Assembly: GCA_030431715.1 (NCBI GenBank)
Contig: JAUIIO010000002.1
Span: forward strand, 62,001-126,000
Length of the DNA stretch: 64,000 nt
Direction of reading: 5' to 3'
DNA from: a bacterium
Lineage (GTDB): Bacteria; Bdellovibrionota_C; UBA2361; RFPC01
Under the pieces are notes generated by a model. That model saw only the letters and a program-made list of their open reading frames with translations. It did not search any database and was not told the DNA's origin. This document shows, piece by piece, positions 1 through 8,422 of this stretch; the stretch's first letter is position 1; each line of letters starts with the position of its first letter. Position numbers and translations under genes: made by a program.

Positions 1-104
1 TCGTCCCCGGACTGAGCGAAACCGCAGGAATACTCAAGTATTTTGAGGATTTCGGGAGGGAGGAGACGAACAAGATGGGCCAAAGATGTTTGACAAAACG
101 GTAA
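1..104 (+). CDS. Possible 3' end of a gene cut by the window edge
   Basis: Frame 3 is open from the left edge to a TAA at 102-104 and reads as 33 residues ending in CLTKR. There is no start in view and the stretch is too short to assign a family. It also contains a perfect palindrome (AATACTCAAGTATT), so a non-coding palindromic repeat is an equally good reading. No neighbour helps: the next gene is on the other strand. Confidence 0.22.
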   Translation, partial: VPGLSETAGILKYFEDFGREETNKMGQRCLTKR

Positions 105-123
105 AAATTAACTTGATGAGACA

Positions 124-558
124 CTAACTCACAGACATACCAGTCTCTGTACTGGGTTCGTATCTGATTAAAGCATCCTGTAGCGAAATGATACGGCTAT
201 TTTGAGCAACCATTACATCTGGAACTATATGCATCATCTCAGGATGAAGAACTACTCCCAGAACTCTTTTTTTCATGGCATAGGCAACAGTGAGCTGCCA
301 AAGGACGGCATTATCGATAAAGGTTGACTCTCCGATAAGACACATTACCATTGCTGACTGACGAATTCTGTCTTTTACCCTCAGAAACCACGTTGACGTA
401 AAGGGCTCATCACTAACAGATCGCAGAAATGAAAAGCTTTCAACCTGACGAGTTAGAGTTTCTTCTAAAGTATCCCTGTAGTAACCGTGGCGCATATTGT
501 GAGCACAATATATCTTCTGGCTCATCATCATCGGTGTCTTACTTGTCTCATGTGTCAT
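124..558 (-). CDS. TIR-like (DUF1863/ThsB-type fold) protein
   Basis: A 144-residue soluble protein. The middle reads like the MTH538/DUF1863 TIR-like domain: a hydrophobic strand ending in VMCLIGEST, then a helix with a conserved Trp (AVLWQLTVAYAMKK), then the strand RVLGVVLH. In that family the Trp-containing helix follows the 'IG..T' turn. Such proteins occur in Thoeris anti-phage systems (ThsB) and also as solitary genes. The start is set at 558 because an AAGGAG box sits six bases ahead of that ATG; the ATG at 576 would put the ribosome site inside the gene. No NADase or SLOG partner (ThsA) is visible to the right, and the left side lies outside the window. Function in defence is inference only. 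Confidence 0.6.
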   Translation of the reverse strand: MTHETSKTPMMMSQKIYCAHNMRHGYYRDTLEETLTRQVESFSFLRSVSDEPFTSTWFLRVKDRIRQSAMVMCLIGESTFIDNAVLWQLTVAYAMKKRVLGVVLHPEMMHIVPDVMVAQNSRIISLQDALIRYEPSTETGMSVS

Positions 559-774
559 ATCTGCTCCTTGTGGCAACTTACCCTAAATGTCATCCTCTCC
601 TACCCATATCCGCAATCAGGCCCGCAATGCTCCACCTGCCCCATAAGCGCTGTATATTCAAGTACTTAGCCGAACGCCCTGCCACCAATTGAAACTCTTA
701 AAATCAATACCTTGCAAGTTTCTAAAGTCACGGCAAAATAGCTAGGGCAATACTAAAGAAGTTAAGATTTTAAT
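559..774. other. Divergent intergenic region between TIR-like gene and cheX-like gene
   Basis: A 216-base gap between divergent genes, so both promoters should lie here. The TIR-like gene's Shine-Dalgarno occupies the left edge. I see no convincing ORF, terminator or operator. TAAAGTCA near 724 resembles a sigma28 -35 box but lacks a matching -10 at the right distance. Confidence 0.5.
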
Positions 775-1260
775 ATGAAAGCAGAGCTCATCACACCATT
801 TGTAGACGCGACTTTGAACGTAATTCAGACTATGGCTCAAATACGTGCTGAGCCTGGTAAGCCATCACAGAAAAAAGATGACAAAACGCGAGGTGAGGTT
901 ACTGGGCTGATTGGTATGGGCGGAGATGAGTTGAGCGGAAATATGATACTCAGCTTTGAAAAGGCAGCTATCTTACCAATTGTTTCGGCTATGCTCATGG
1001 AAGAATTTACTGAAATCAACCAAGATGTGATTGACGCCGTTGGTGAGCTTACAAATATGATCACAGGTGGTGCTAAGAAACTCCTTGCGGAAAAAGGATA
1101 CACCTTTGCAATGGCAACTCCGGTCATGCTTTCAGGGAGTGAGGTCGTCTTAACACAGTTAAGCCCTGCCCCCATCGTCTCTATTCCGTTTACTACTCCC
1201 TCAGGAACCTTTTGGATTGAAGCGAACCTTGCACCAGTTACAAATAGTTCGCCATCGTAA
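775..1260 (+). CDS. cheX: CheX/CheC-family chemotaxis phosphatase-like protein
   Basis: A 161-residue soluble protein. The family signature ExxN is present once, at E91-N94 in the run ELTNMITGG, in the long helix that in CheX inserts into the active site of phosphorylated CheY and positions water for dephosphorylation. The N-terminal segment (about 1-20) and the later strands (VVLTQLSPAP) match the CheX fold, which carries a single ExxN whereas CheC has two. ATG at 775 follows an A-rich stretch without a strong ribosome site. It is followed 75 bases later by a STAS-like gene on the same strand. A second CheX-like protein lies at 1804-2268 on the other strand. The genome also encodes CheZ, so CheY-P removal may be split between CheY proteins. 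Confidence 0.8.
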   Translation: MKAELITPFVDATLNVIQTMAQIRAEPGKPSQKKDDKTRGEVTGLIGMGGDELSGNMILSFEKAAILPIVSAMLMEEFTEINQDVIDAVGELTNMITGGAKKLLAEKGYTFAMATPVMLSGSEVVLTQLSPAPIVSIPFTTPSGTFWIEANLAPVTNSSPS

Positions 1261-1335
1261 TAAAAATACGCTACTTTAAGGTATCGTACTGTTCCTCTGC
1301 TGAGGATATTTGATTTCTAATTTCGCAGGATACGT

Positions 1336-1800
1336 GTGGCTGACTCGTCGAAAAACCCCATACACAGGGCAACTATACGAATTGAATCACCCATTGATAC
1401 CGATCAAGAGTTGTCTGCTCCCATTGCTGAAACGGAGATAGAGCCCAGTGCTTTAGGTGAACAGCCACAGCGCCCCACTCAAGAAGCACTCGTTATATCT
1501 GAGAAAGATGACACTTACGAATTCACTTTCCCAGACTGCTCAACTCGAACCGCACTTGATGAAGTCCTGATAGGACTTGATGATTTTTTTAGTAATACAA
1601 CGGTTAGGCAACCATGCTTGTTGTCCTTTGCCTTGGTTTCAAAAATCAGTGTGAGTGTCATAGGAGCGCTTCACGAGCATACCAAAGATATCAGACAAAA
1701 CGGAATAGATATTATCTTTGAGATCCCAATTGAAATACTGGAGAAACAGAAAGGGCTGGAAGCACTTCTCTTAAAACACTTTCAAGTGAAAAAAATCTGA
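1336..1800 (+). CDS. STAS-like domain protein
   Basis: A 154-residue soluble protein starting at GTG. The first 55 residues are polar and probably disordered. The rest (about 56-154) has the strand-helix order of a STAS/anti-sigma-antagonist domain: a central strand LLSFALVSKISVSVIGAL followed by a helix, then the strand IDIIFEIP and a C-terminal helix ending KHFQVKKI. The canonical phosphorylatable Ser after the first strand is not obvious (the equivalent region reads KISVS), so regulation by a SpoIIAB-like kinase is uncertain. It sits 75 bases downstream of the cheX-like gene and converges on a second CheX-like gene with only three bases between stops. A scaffold or regulatory role in the chemosensory group is inference. 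Confidence 0.5.
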   Translation: MADSSKNPIHRATIRIESPIDTDQELSAPIAETEIEPSALGEQPQRPTQEALVISEKDDTYEFTFPDCSTRTALDEVLIGLDDFFSNTTVRQPCLLSFALVSKISVSVIGALHEHTKDIRQNGIDIIFEIPIEILEKQKGLEALLLKHFQVKKI

Positions 1801-1803
1801 GCA

Positions 1804-2268
1804 TTAGGGCAGCTCTATTTTACAGTCATAGATACTCACACACATCTTCTGTCCACCACTATTCTTATAAAATCGGCGACAGACAAGAGCTCCTTCCTGC
1901 ACACCACTATGGGTACCTACTTGGTGAATAGTTTTGGGAGGGCTGAGAATCTGCGAATCTTCACTCAAAGACTTAATGTTGCCGCCTATCATGTTTGCCA
2001 ACTCCCGAATCGTATCGTCAATCTGCTCTCGTTCTAAGAGATCTGGCGCCGTATCAAACATTTTAGCTGCTACGCTTTTACCAAAGGGGACATCACAGTG
2101 CACCACAACAGAACGGAAGCCTGACCCAACGAGATGAACGACTCCACCATATTCAAACTCATGCACAGTAACGTCTTCAGTTTCAGATGGCGCAATAGGA
2201 ATCTCTATCATGTCGAAAAACATGCTATGGACTACTTGGTCTAACTGTTCCTCAAAGATTCCTTGCAT
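1804..2268 (-). CDS. Second CheX-like protein
   Basis: A 154-residue soluble protein. The diagnostic helix reads IRELANMIGGNIKSL, with the ExxN pair at E89 and N92 and the glycine pair typical of CheX/CheC/FliY phosphatases. The strand FRSVVVHCDVPFG (about 51-63) fits the fold. It is only distantly similar to the CheX-like protein at 775-1260. ATG at 2268 is 13 bases from the stop of the DUF115 gene (2282), so it is probably last in a minus-strand group running cheR, BNR protein, DUF115 protein, this gene. The likely role is CheY-P hydrolysis or another ExxN-dependent contact with a receiver domain; the actual partner cannot be read from the sequence. Confidence 0.7.
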   Translation of the reverse strand: MQGIFEEQLDQVVHSMFFDMIEIPIAPSETEDVTVHEFEYGGVVHLVGSGFRSVVVHCDVPFGKSVAAKMFDTAPDLLEREQIDDTIRELANMIGGNIKSLSEDSQILSPPKTIHQVGTHSGVQEGALVCRRFYKNSGGQKMCVSIYDCKIELP

Positions 2269-2281
2269 AGTATCTGATCTA

Positions 2282-2902
2282 TCATAAGGCTATGGCATCT
2301 GCATAGCTAACATATGGAAAACATGTAATATCAGTATCAGGGCTACAATTATACACCCTGACGCCTAGCTCTTCTACGATCTTTGCTCCACTGGAGAGCA
2401 TTCTTTTCATCTTGGGGAATTCTGTATCCTCATGATTTCTGGAATGGAAATCCTGGCCAAAGAAATGGGTGTTTCCTGACCGATGTTTTAAATCCAAACC
2501 AAGATAAAAAATCTCTGAGAAACCCATATATACAGCTATCTGTAACGCGAGATAAGAGATGGTGTACCCAGAGTAGATGCCCTCTGTAAGATCGTGACTG
2601 TACCCTTCACTACCAAGAAGCTTCATTGGTATGCCGTAAGGTCGGTTTTCAAGAGTAAAGAGGAAACGGGTTTTTTTCATTTCCTCACTATGGAGATCAA
2701 AGAGCCGGTGATCCATGCAGCAATGATAATGCGTCTCCGGGTAAACGAGAAATGATCTGTTAAGCCCCATTACAAGCCTGCGCTGCAGGAGGCTCAGATC
2801 GAGATCACCAAGACTCGGGCCAGACGCCAGTATAAAAAGACGCTTACCGGCATGTATCCCTTTAAAATCCTCAATCTTGTCCATAATATTCGATAAGTTC
2901 AT
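2282..2902 (-). CDS. DUF115 / MptE-like (Maf-type) protein
   Basis: A 206-residue soluble protein. Near the N-terminus a Rossmann-like strand leads into a GPSL loop (LFILASGPSLGDLD, about 22-35). The middle carries IYSGYTISYLALQIAVYMG followed by FSEIFYLGLDLKH. This order (glycine loop, GxT/SY helix, then the strand 'i.l.G.D') is typical of the 6-hydroxymethylpterin pyrophosphokinase MptE-like/DUF115 fold, which also includes Maf motility accessory factors that attach nonulosonic acids to flagellins, and GT42-like sialyltransferases. The gene overlaps the end of the BNR sialidase-like gene by 32 bases, suggesting translational coupling and joint work on a sialic-acid-like sugar. Start could also be the in-frame ATG 18 bases further in. 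Which substrate it acts on is unknown. Confidence 0.6.
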   Translation of the reverse strand: MNLSNIMDKIEDFKGIHAGKRLFILASGPSLGDLDLSLLQRRLVMGLNRSFLVYPETHYHCCMDHRLFDLHSEEMKKTRFLFTLENRPYGIPMKLLGSEGYSHDLTEGIYSGYTISYLALQIAVYMGFSEIFYLGLDLKHRSGNTHFFGQDFHSRNHEDTEFPKMKRMLSSGAKIVEELGVRVYNCSPDTDITCFPYVSYADAIAL

Positions 2903-3836
2903 CCAATGATGATTTCATATACTTAATCATTCTTCGATTATAGGAATATACTCCGTGCACAATTCCATCCTTGTCTACTCGAAAGTCAGGGTAAGACACC
3001 TCATGTTGAGAATTATCCAATGCTATTGGCTCACTCCAACCTACCCCACCATCACATGAATATGATAGACTCAGTGGATAGCGCTTATCAGATGAGTCAT
3101 TGTGGATAACCACGAGCCTTTCCTGTAAATAAAATGCCGCTATGCCTGAAAGAGGACATTTGAGCGTAGTCTGAATCGGATCAGACCACGATCTTCCACC
3201 ATCACTGCTCCCCGCTCTCCAGACAACACGTGGCTCTGTGGAAGGACGAAAGAACATGTACATGTCATCTCCGTCTCCACGCACGAGAACAGGTTGAATA
3301 AGCGGCAAGGTCGCAAACTCTCTCACAAGGAGAGAGTTCTCCATGTGCCAATTCTTCATAAGAGATGAGGAGAGCGTCTCTTCATGATAAATAGGCAAAA
3401 GATAGGATGAATCCTGATTATAGACTGCCCCGTGGCGGACCATAAAACCGGGCTCCTGCGTAAGGGTTATAGGCGCAGTCCATGTCCTGCCATCATCATC
3501 AGATTTACAGTAGTATACGATTGAATCATTCCAATACTTTCCCTTCAGGAGCACATAATAGAGTACGATCTCTCCTGTTTGAGGATTTTGAAGGAGTAGC
3601 GGATTCCCTGCTGAGTACTGGAATGGCCCTACAAGCTCCTTACTCTTCTGCCACGTGTCACTTCCTTTAGACTTCCTAGCACATATTATACGTCCTTGTT
3701 GATAATCGTGATCGCCCGGATAGGCGTACCAGACGACTAAGGTATCTCCAGAACGTAAATTGAGGAGAACCGGACAATGAGCATGTACTCCAACCCCATC
3801 TGGATTATACAGAAATTCTGTTTGCATATTTTGCAC
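2871..3836 (-). CDS. BNR-repeat (sialidase-like) protein, cytoplasmic
   Basis: A 321-residue protein with three good Asp boxes: SDDDGRTW (112-119), SSDGGRSW (210-217) and a degenerate SCDGGVGW (260-267). These mark the turns of a six-bladed sialidase/BNR propeller. RHGAVY near 134 and YLLPIYHE near 145 resemble conserved segments of the BNR_2 neuraminidase-like family, and early arginines could supply part of an Arg triad. There is no signal peptide or membrane segment, unlike secreted sialidases. Start is the GTG at 3836 or the ATG at 3827; neither has a strong ribosome site. It lies eight bases after the cheR stop and overlaps the DUF115 gene. A role in trimming or building a nonulosonic-acid glycan is inference. 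Confidence 0.72.
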   Translation of the reverse strand: MQNMQTEFLYNPDGVGVHAHCPVLLNLRSGDTLVVWYAYPGDHDYQQGRIICARKSKGSDTWQKSKELVGPFQYSAGNPLLLQNPQTGEIVLYYVLLKGKYWNDSIVYYCKSDDDGRTWTAPITLTQEPGFMVRHGAVYNQDSSYLLPIYHEETLSSSLMKNWHMENSLLVREFATLPLIQPVLVRGDGDDMYMFFRPSTEPRVVWRAGSSDGGRSWSDPIQTTLKCPLSGIAAFYLQERLVVIHNDSSDKRYPLSLSYSCDGGVGWSEPIALDNSQHEVSYPDFRVDKDGIVHGVYSYNRRMIKYMKSSLDELIEYYGQD

Positions 3837-3844
3837 CCAAGAAA

Positions 3845-4672
3845 TTAACTTTCAGAAGAAATTTCGTAGCATCCTCCACGGTTGTAGCTTCGTCTCTTAA
3901 AACTGGTATCAATATTAAGAGTGGTTTCTGCAGCACCGAGGAAGAGTTTACTGTGCGGGTACATATGCTTGCGCATATTTGCAAGGATTGTTTTCTTAAC
4001 GTCTACATCAAAATAAATAAGTACGTTACGAATAAAGATAATATCAAAAACGGGCATACCAATCCAAGGCTGGATCAGATTGAGCTCACGAAATTCAACC
4101 ATGTCTCGGATTTCTTTTGAGATCTGCCAATCTGTGCCCTCTCTTGTGAAATACTTCACAAGCATGGTTGCAGGGAGTCCACGGTTGACTTCTATCTGGG
4201 AGTAGAGTCCATTCTTTGCTTTATCAAGTGTCTCAGTAGAGATATCAGTAGCAACAAGTTTCAAATCCCAACTTAAGAGCTGCGGGAAGTGTTCCTTGAT
4301 AAGGAAGCACAGAGAGTAGATCTCCTGACCTGTTGATGCCGCCGCCGACCAGATTGATAGCTTTCTTTCATTTTTCTTCTGCTCAATAAGTTCAGGAAGA
4401 ATCTCCTCACGCATCATCTCAAATGGCTCAATGTCTCTAAAGAAAGAGGTTTCATTCGTTGTCATTGCCTCTACGACTTTACGCTTAAGTAGCATATTTG
4501 TGTTCGCACGGAGTTTATCAACGAGCTCTACGATTGACTCAAAACCATCTTTAACGGCAATAGGACCAAGCCTCGATTCAACGAGATATTCTTTCCCCTT
4601 CTCAAGAGATATTGCTGACTCCTTTCTTACAAGATCACTAATAAACTGAAAATCTCTTTCTGAAATAGCCAT
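3845..4672 (-). CDS. cheR: CheR, chemoreceptor glutamate methyltransferase
   Basis: A 275-residue protein that transfers methyl groups from S-adenosylmethionine to glutamates of chemoreceptors. It has the N-terminal helical CheR_N part (about 1-75), the signature TNETSFFRD, and the SAM-binding loop in a variant form, WSAAASTGQEIYSL, where most CheRs read 'GCSTGEEPYS'. IIFIRNVLIYFD is the conserved 'CRNVLIYF' strand. No pentapeptide-binding or TPR extension is present. It starts two bases after cheB's stop in transcription order (cheB ends at 4674), so cheY-cheB-cheR form a tight operon. The ATG at 4672 fits the family length. Confidence 0.95.
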   Translation of the reverse strand: MAISERDFQFISDLVRKESAISLEKGKEYLVESRLGPIAVKDGFESIVELVDKLRANTNMLLKRKVVEAMTTNETSFFRDIEPFEMMREEILPELIEQKKNERKLSIWSAAASTGQEIYSLCFLIKEHFPQLLSWDLKLVATDISTETLDKAKNGLYSQIEVNRGLPATMLVKYFTREGTDWQISKEIRDMVEFRELNLIQPWIGMPVFDIIFIRNVLIYFDVDVKKTILANMRKHMYPHSKLFLGAAETTLNIDTSFKRRSYNRGGCYEISSES

Positions 4673-4673
4673 A

Positions 4674-5780
4674 TCACACCCTTTGTTCTAATTTAGTAGA
4701 CGATGAAAGTACGCGTCGGTTAATTTCTCTTGCGATGTCTTTCAGAGGATAAACTCGATCAGCCAACCCAGCCTCTGCAACATAACCGGGCATTCCCCAA
4801 ACAACACTTGATGGCTTATCTTGCACAAATACTGTACCACCTTGCTCCTTTATATCCTCACAACCTCGAAGACCATCCTGTCCCATTCCGGTAAGAACGA
4901 CCCCGAGCACTTGAGAGCCAAACTCTCTCGCTACAGAGCGAAAAAGTGGATCAACTGCTGGTCGACAGGAATTTTCAGGCTGCTCCTGATTCAGATTCAA
5001 TACATACCCTGCCCCGGAACGCTTAACGATCATGTGATAGTCACCTGGTGCGATATACATATGATTCGGCTCGACAGGCATTCCATCTTGGCCCTCTAGC
5101 ACTGTGAGGGTACTGTTACTGTTGAGCCTCTCAGCTAGCATTCGTGTAAACACCGGTGGCATATGCTGTACACACACAATAGGTACATTTAATTCAGTAC
5201 TAAGTTCCGGAACGACGTCAGCGAGAGCATTGGGGCCTCCTGTCGAAACTCCAATAGCAATCATCCTTATTGTTTCAGAAGAGGTAGCAGGTTTTATCGT
5301 TGGCTTTGAGCGCGATGGCAAGCTCGTGGTAATCGTAGCAGACTGCGGAGTGTTCTGAAGTACAGGCTGCGGACGTCCGCAAAGGGCAAAAATCTTCTGT
5401 AAGAGTTCCGTCCGCACTCTCTCTCTTGCATCAGCGACACTCCCCACATTTGCGGGCTTAGTACAGTAGTCGCTGGCTCCATTCTGTAACGCTTCCATGG
5501 TAGTCTCCGCCCCTCGCTCGGTGAGAGTACTAAACATGATAACAGGAAGTTTGGGATAGCTTTCACGGATCTTGAGAAGCGTTTCCAGTCCATTCAGCTC
5601 CGGCATCTCTACATCGAGTGTGATAATATCAGGATTTACCTGTGGTATTTTTTGCAGAGCAATATTGCCATTAGCGGCTACCCCTGCAATTTCGATATCT
5701 GGATGCGTAGAAAGAGAATCAGTAACAATCTTACGAACAACGACGGCATCATCGACGACGAGTACACGAACTTTGCTCAT
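4674..5780 (-). CDS. cheB: CheB, receptor methylesterase with receiver domain
   Basis: A 368-residue two-domain protein. Residues 1-125 form a receiver domain with acidic pocket D10/D11, phospho-acceptor D56 (in ITLDVEMP) and K108 in 'CTKPA'. A Pro/Ser/Thr-rich linker (about 135-170) leads to the methylesterase domain with the catalytic triad visible as S179 (GVSTGGPNAL), H206 (VQHMPP) and D302 (GMGQDGLRG). It removes methyl groups from receptor glutamates, and probably deamidates glutamines, when phosphorylated by CheA. It begins two bases after the cheY stop, so it is translated from the same message. Length and order are ordinary for the family. Confidence 0.96.
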   Translation of the reverse strand: MSKVRVLVVDDAVVVRKIVTDSLSTHPDIEIAGVAANGNIALQKIPQVNPDIITLDVEMPELNGLETLLKIRESYPKLPVIMFSTLTERGAETTMEALQNGASDYCTKPANVGSVADARERVRTELLQKIFALCGRPQPVLQNTPQSATITTSLPSRSKPTIKPATSSETIRMIAIGVSTGGPNALADVVPELSTELNVPIVCVQHMPPVFTRMLAERLNSNSTLTVLEGQDGMPVEPNHMYIAPGDYHMIVKRSGAGYVLNLNQEQPENSCRPAVDPLFRSVAREFGSQVLGVVLTGMGQDGLRGCEDIKEQGGTVFVQDKPSSVVWGMPGYVAEAGLADRVYPLKDIAREINRRVLSSSTKLEQRV

Positions 5781-5782
5781 AA

Positions 5783-6172
5783 CTATGCATCCTGCTCAAC
5801 TTCAGAAACATCTACTCCGAGAATTTTAAACTTATCAATCACAATCTCTTTCGTGAACGGCTTCATAACGTATTCATTAGCTCCTGCTTCGAGAGCTTTT
5901 ACTACCTGTTCCATCTCCGTCTCGGTAGTGACCATCATGATTTTTAATTCATCGTATGAATTGTCTTTTCGTATGTTCTGAATTAACTCGTAGCCATTCA
6001 TTACTGGCATGTTCCAGTCTACAAGAGCGACCTGACAATCTTTATTTTCATCAAGCACAGAAAGTGCTGTAGATCCGTTATCCGCTTCAACAACGTCACA
6101 GCCTATTCCCTTCATCATCTTTGACAAGATGAATCGCGTAGCTGTTGAATCATCAACTATGAGCACTTTCAT
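5783..6172 (-). CDS. cheY: CheY-type single-domain response regulator
   Basis: A 129-residue receiver domain with no output domain. Acidic pair D7/D8 (LIVDDS), phospho-acceptor D52 (ALVDWNMP), switch Thr in MMVTTETEM (82/83) and K104 (VMKPFTKE) are all in place. It carries the phosphoryl group from CheA to the motor or serves as phosphate sink. A strong AGGAGG precedes ATG 6172. It leads the cheY-cheB-cheR operon and is separated from the upstream MCP gene by 74 bases that hold a 12-bp perfect hairpin. Similar CheY proteins lie at 13981 and 19667; which one drives the motor cannot be told from sequence. Confidence 0.93.
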   Translation of the reverse strand: MKVLIVDDSTATRFILSKMMKGIGCDVVEADNGSTALSVLDENKDCQVALVDWNMPVMNGYELIQNIRKDNSYDELKIMMVTTETEMEQVVKALEAGANEYVMKPFTKEIVIDKFKILGVDVSEVEQDA

Positions 6173-6200
6173 ACATTCCTCCTAGTAGAATGTGTAATAC

Positions 6201-6232
6201 CCGTGCTGCTCCATCTCATGGGAGCAGCACGG
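6201..6232. terminator. 12-bp perfect hairpin between MCP and cheY
   Basis: CCGTGCTGCTCC (6201-6212) and its exact complement GGAGCAGCACGG (6221-6232) flank an eight-base loop. It lies between the MCP stop and cheY start. There is no clear U-run on either strand, so it could be a weak terminator, an attenuator or an RNA-processing site that sets the ratio of MCP to CheY transcripts. Confidence 0.55.
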
Positions 6233-6246
6233 TTAGCAACGTCGGT

Positions 6247-8400
6247 TTAGTAAGTGAACTTTTCAACAAGTTCTTGCAGCGCAGCAGCCATACGAGCAAG
6301 CTCACCAGCAGCTTCTCTTGTGCTACTAACACCTTCCATCGTATTTTGCGCAGCACTGGCAACACTTCCAATGTTCGCTGCAATCTCATTACTTCCTCTT
6401 GCAGCTTCAGCTACGTTTCTACTCATTTCGTTCGTAGTCGCTGTCTGTTCTTCAACCGCGCTTGCTATAGTGTTTGAGATATCATTTATCTGATTGATAA
6501 TCCCGCTGATATTTCCGATTGCGCCTACGGCACTCTCTGTATCAGACTGGATAGCAGCAATCTTCTGGCTGATATCTTCTGTCGCTTTTGCAGTCTCTTT
6601 TGCGAGCTCTTTTACTTCATTCGCCACAACCGCAAAGCCCTTACCAGCTTCACCTGCTCTAGCCGCCTCAATAGTGGCGTTAAGAGCTAGGAGGTTCGTT
6701 TGCTCCGCGATAGAAGTAATAACTTTAATCACCGCACCAATCTCGTTACTGCTCGTACCGAGCTTGGCAACGATATTGTTCGTATCCGCTGCAATTCCAA
6801 CGGCTTCTGTTGCAACGCGTGCTGCATCATTTGCATTGGTAGCGATTTCTCGAATACTTGCAGTCATCTCTTCTGTTCCAGTTGCAACAGTTTGAACATT
6901 CTTACTCACCTGTTCAGCCGCTGCAGAAACAACTCCTGCCTGCTGAGAAGTCTCATCAGCGTTTCGAGCCATTTCTTCACTTACAGAAGTTAGTTCTTCT
7001 GAAGATGCAGCAAGGTTTTGTGAATTATCACCAATGTTACTCATGCTCTCACGGAGAGATCCAAGAAGTTGCTTAAGTCCTTCTCCCATCTGTCCAATGG
7101 CATCTTCACCTGAAACCGATACTTCCTTTGTAAGATCTCCAGTAGAAGCAGCGCTTACAACACCGAGCATTTCGTTGACTTTGCCACGAAGCTCTTCTGC
7201 CGCTTGTCGCTCACGCTCTTCTTGCTCTTTTTGAGCTTCTTGAAGACGTATCTGCTCGGTGATATCTGAGGCATATTTAACAACTTTATAAACTTTGCCT
7301 TCAGCATCAACGAGTGGGCTATAGCGAGCTTGGATCCAGACGGAACTGCCATCCTTCCCAAATCGCTCAAATTGTCCGGCCTGAGGCTCTCCTCTACCGA
7401 GCGCTGCCCAAAATTGCTTGTACTCAATGCTCTGACCGTACTCTTTCTCAACAAACATACGGTGATGTTGCCCCTGAATCTCAGAGAGCTTGTACCCAAG
7501 AGCGTTAAGGAAGTTGTCATTCGCCTTAATGATGGTTCCATCAACGTTAAATTCGATAACAGCCTGAGCCGCGCTGATAGCAGAGATCTGATTCGCATAA
7601 TCAAGGTTTCTCTCTTCCATCTTCTTCTGTTCAGTAATAACATTCCACGTAACCATTGGTCCCGTGTAATTGCCCTGTGCATCGTAGATGGCGCTTACCT
7701 GAAGGTTCGCCATTTCGGGCCCAATCTGAATATCAGCACTCATTGGAAGAAGAGAAGGATTGCTAAGAATTTTTCTCTGCTTAGAAGGATCTTTGTGGAA
7801 GATATCTACGTTAGATCCCACGACATCATCAATTTTAACTGGAAGATACTGCGCAAGAGTCTCAAGTGTCTTGCGAGATGCCGGGTTAATGTAAGTAATG
7901 TTTAAATCGAGATCCGCCATCATGATATTGATTGGCGCGTTCTCAACCATTGCTTGAATGCGGGCTTGATCTCTCTCAAGCTTTTCTTGCTGCGTGACAA
8001 CACTCCAAGTAACCATAGGCCCGATGTACTGATTGTCAGCATCATAAAGTGGGCTTACTAAGAGATTTGCCGTCTCAGGGCCAATTTGGATCTTAGTCTC
8101 AAGTGGAAGATTCTTTGGATCACTTAGGATCTTACGTTGATAGGAAGGATCCTTATGAAAGACATCAACACTAGAACCCACAACCTCATCAGGAGCAACT
8201 GGCAGGTACTGAGCGAGTGTCTCCAGAGTTTTTCTTGAGGCCGGATTGATATACGTTATGACAAGATCCTTGTCAGCTTTCATAATATTTATTGGCGCAT
8301 TCTCTACGAGCTCCATTCCAGACTCTGAGTATCCCGCCGACTTTTCAGTATCAGTCGATTTTGCGCTTCCATTTACTGATTGTCCCTGTACCATTCTCAT
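6247..8400 (-). CDS. Soluble methyl-accepting chemotaxis protein with three PAS domains
   Basis: A 717-residue chemoreceptor without signal peptide, membrane segment or HAMP domain. The first two PAS-like domains (about 25-140 and 145-260) are close duplicates: both contain [27 protein letters not shown], a VDVFHKDPS-type motif and GPMVTW. A third PAS/PAC (about 270-385) with [14 protein letters not shown] differs. The signalling hairpin fills roughly 400-717 and carries the conserved tip [18 protein letters not shown], followed by [14 protein letters not shown]. It lacks an obvious C-terminal CheR/CheB pentapeptide; it ends VEKFTY. ATG 8400 or the ATG two codons later fits the AGGAG box. It lies downstream of cheA-cheW, its likely partners, and probably senses an intracellular redox, ligand or energy signal. 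Confidence 0.95.
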   Translation of the reverse strand: MRMVQGQSVNGSAKSTDTEKSAGYSESGMELVENAPINIMKADKDLVITYINPASRKTLETLAQYLPVAPDEVVGSSVDVFHKDPSYQRKILSDPKNLPLETKIQIGPETANLLVSPLYDADNQYIGPMVTWSVVTQQEKLERDQARIQAMVENAPINIMMADLDLNITYINPASRKTLETLAQYLPVKIDDVVGSNVDIFHKDPSKQRKILSNPSLLPMSADIQIGPEMANLQVSAIYDAQGNYTGPMVTWNVITEQKKMEERNLDYANQISAISAAQAVIEFNVDGTIIKANDNFLNALGYKLSEIQGQHHRMFVEKEYGQSIEYKQFWAALGRGEPQAGQFERFGKDGSSVWIQARYSPLVDAEGKVYKVVKYASDITEQIRLQEAQKEQEERERQAAEELRGKVNEMLGVVSAASTGDLTKEVSVSGEDAIGQMGEGLKQLLGSLRESMSNIGDNSQNLAASSEELTSVSEEMARNADETSQQAGVVSAAAEQVSKNVQTVATGTEEMTASIREIATNANDAARVATEAVGIAADTNNIVAKLGTSSNEIGAVIKVITSIAEQTNLLALNATIEAARAGEAGKGFAVVANEVKELAKETAKATEDISQKIAAIQSDTESAVGAIGNISGIINQINDISNTIASAVEEQTATTNEMSRNVAEAARGSNEIAANIGSVASAAQNTMEGVSSTREAAGELARMAAALQELVEKFTY

Positions 8401-8422
8401 TCTCTCCTATAGATATGATTTC

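Noticed and set aside
1-104. Left-edge palindromic stretch considered as an rRNA or phage end
   Set aside because: No such similarity evident; reported only as a possible gene end at low confidence.
2871-3836. BNR protein considered as a secreted virulence-type sialidase
   Set aside because: No signal peptide or lipobox; it is coupled to cytoplasmic genes.
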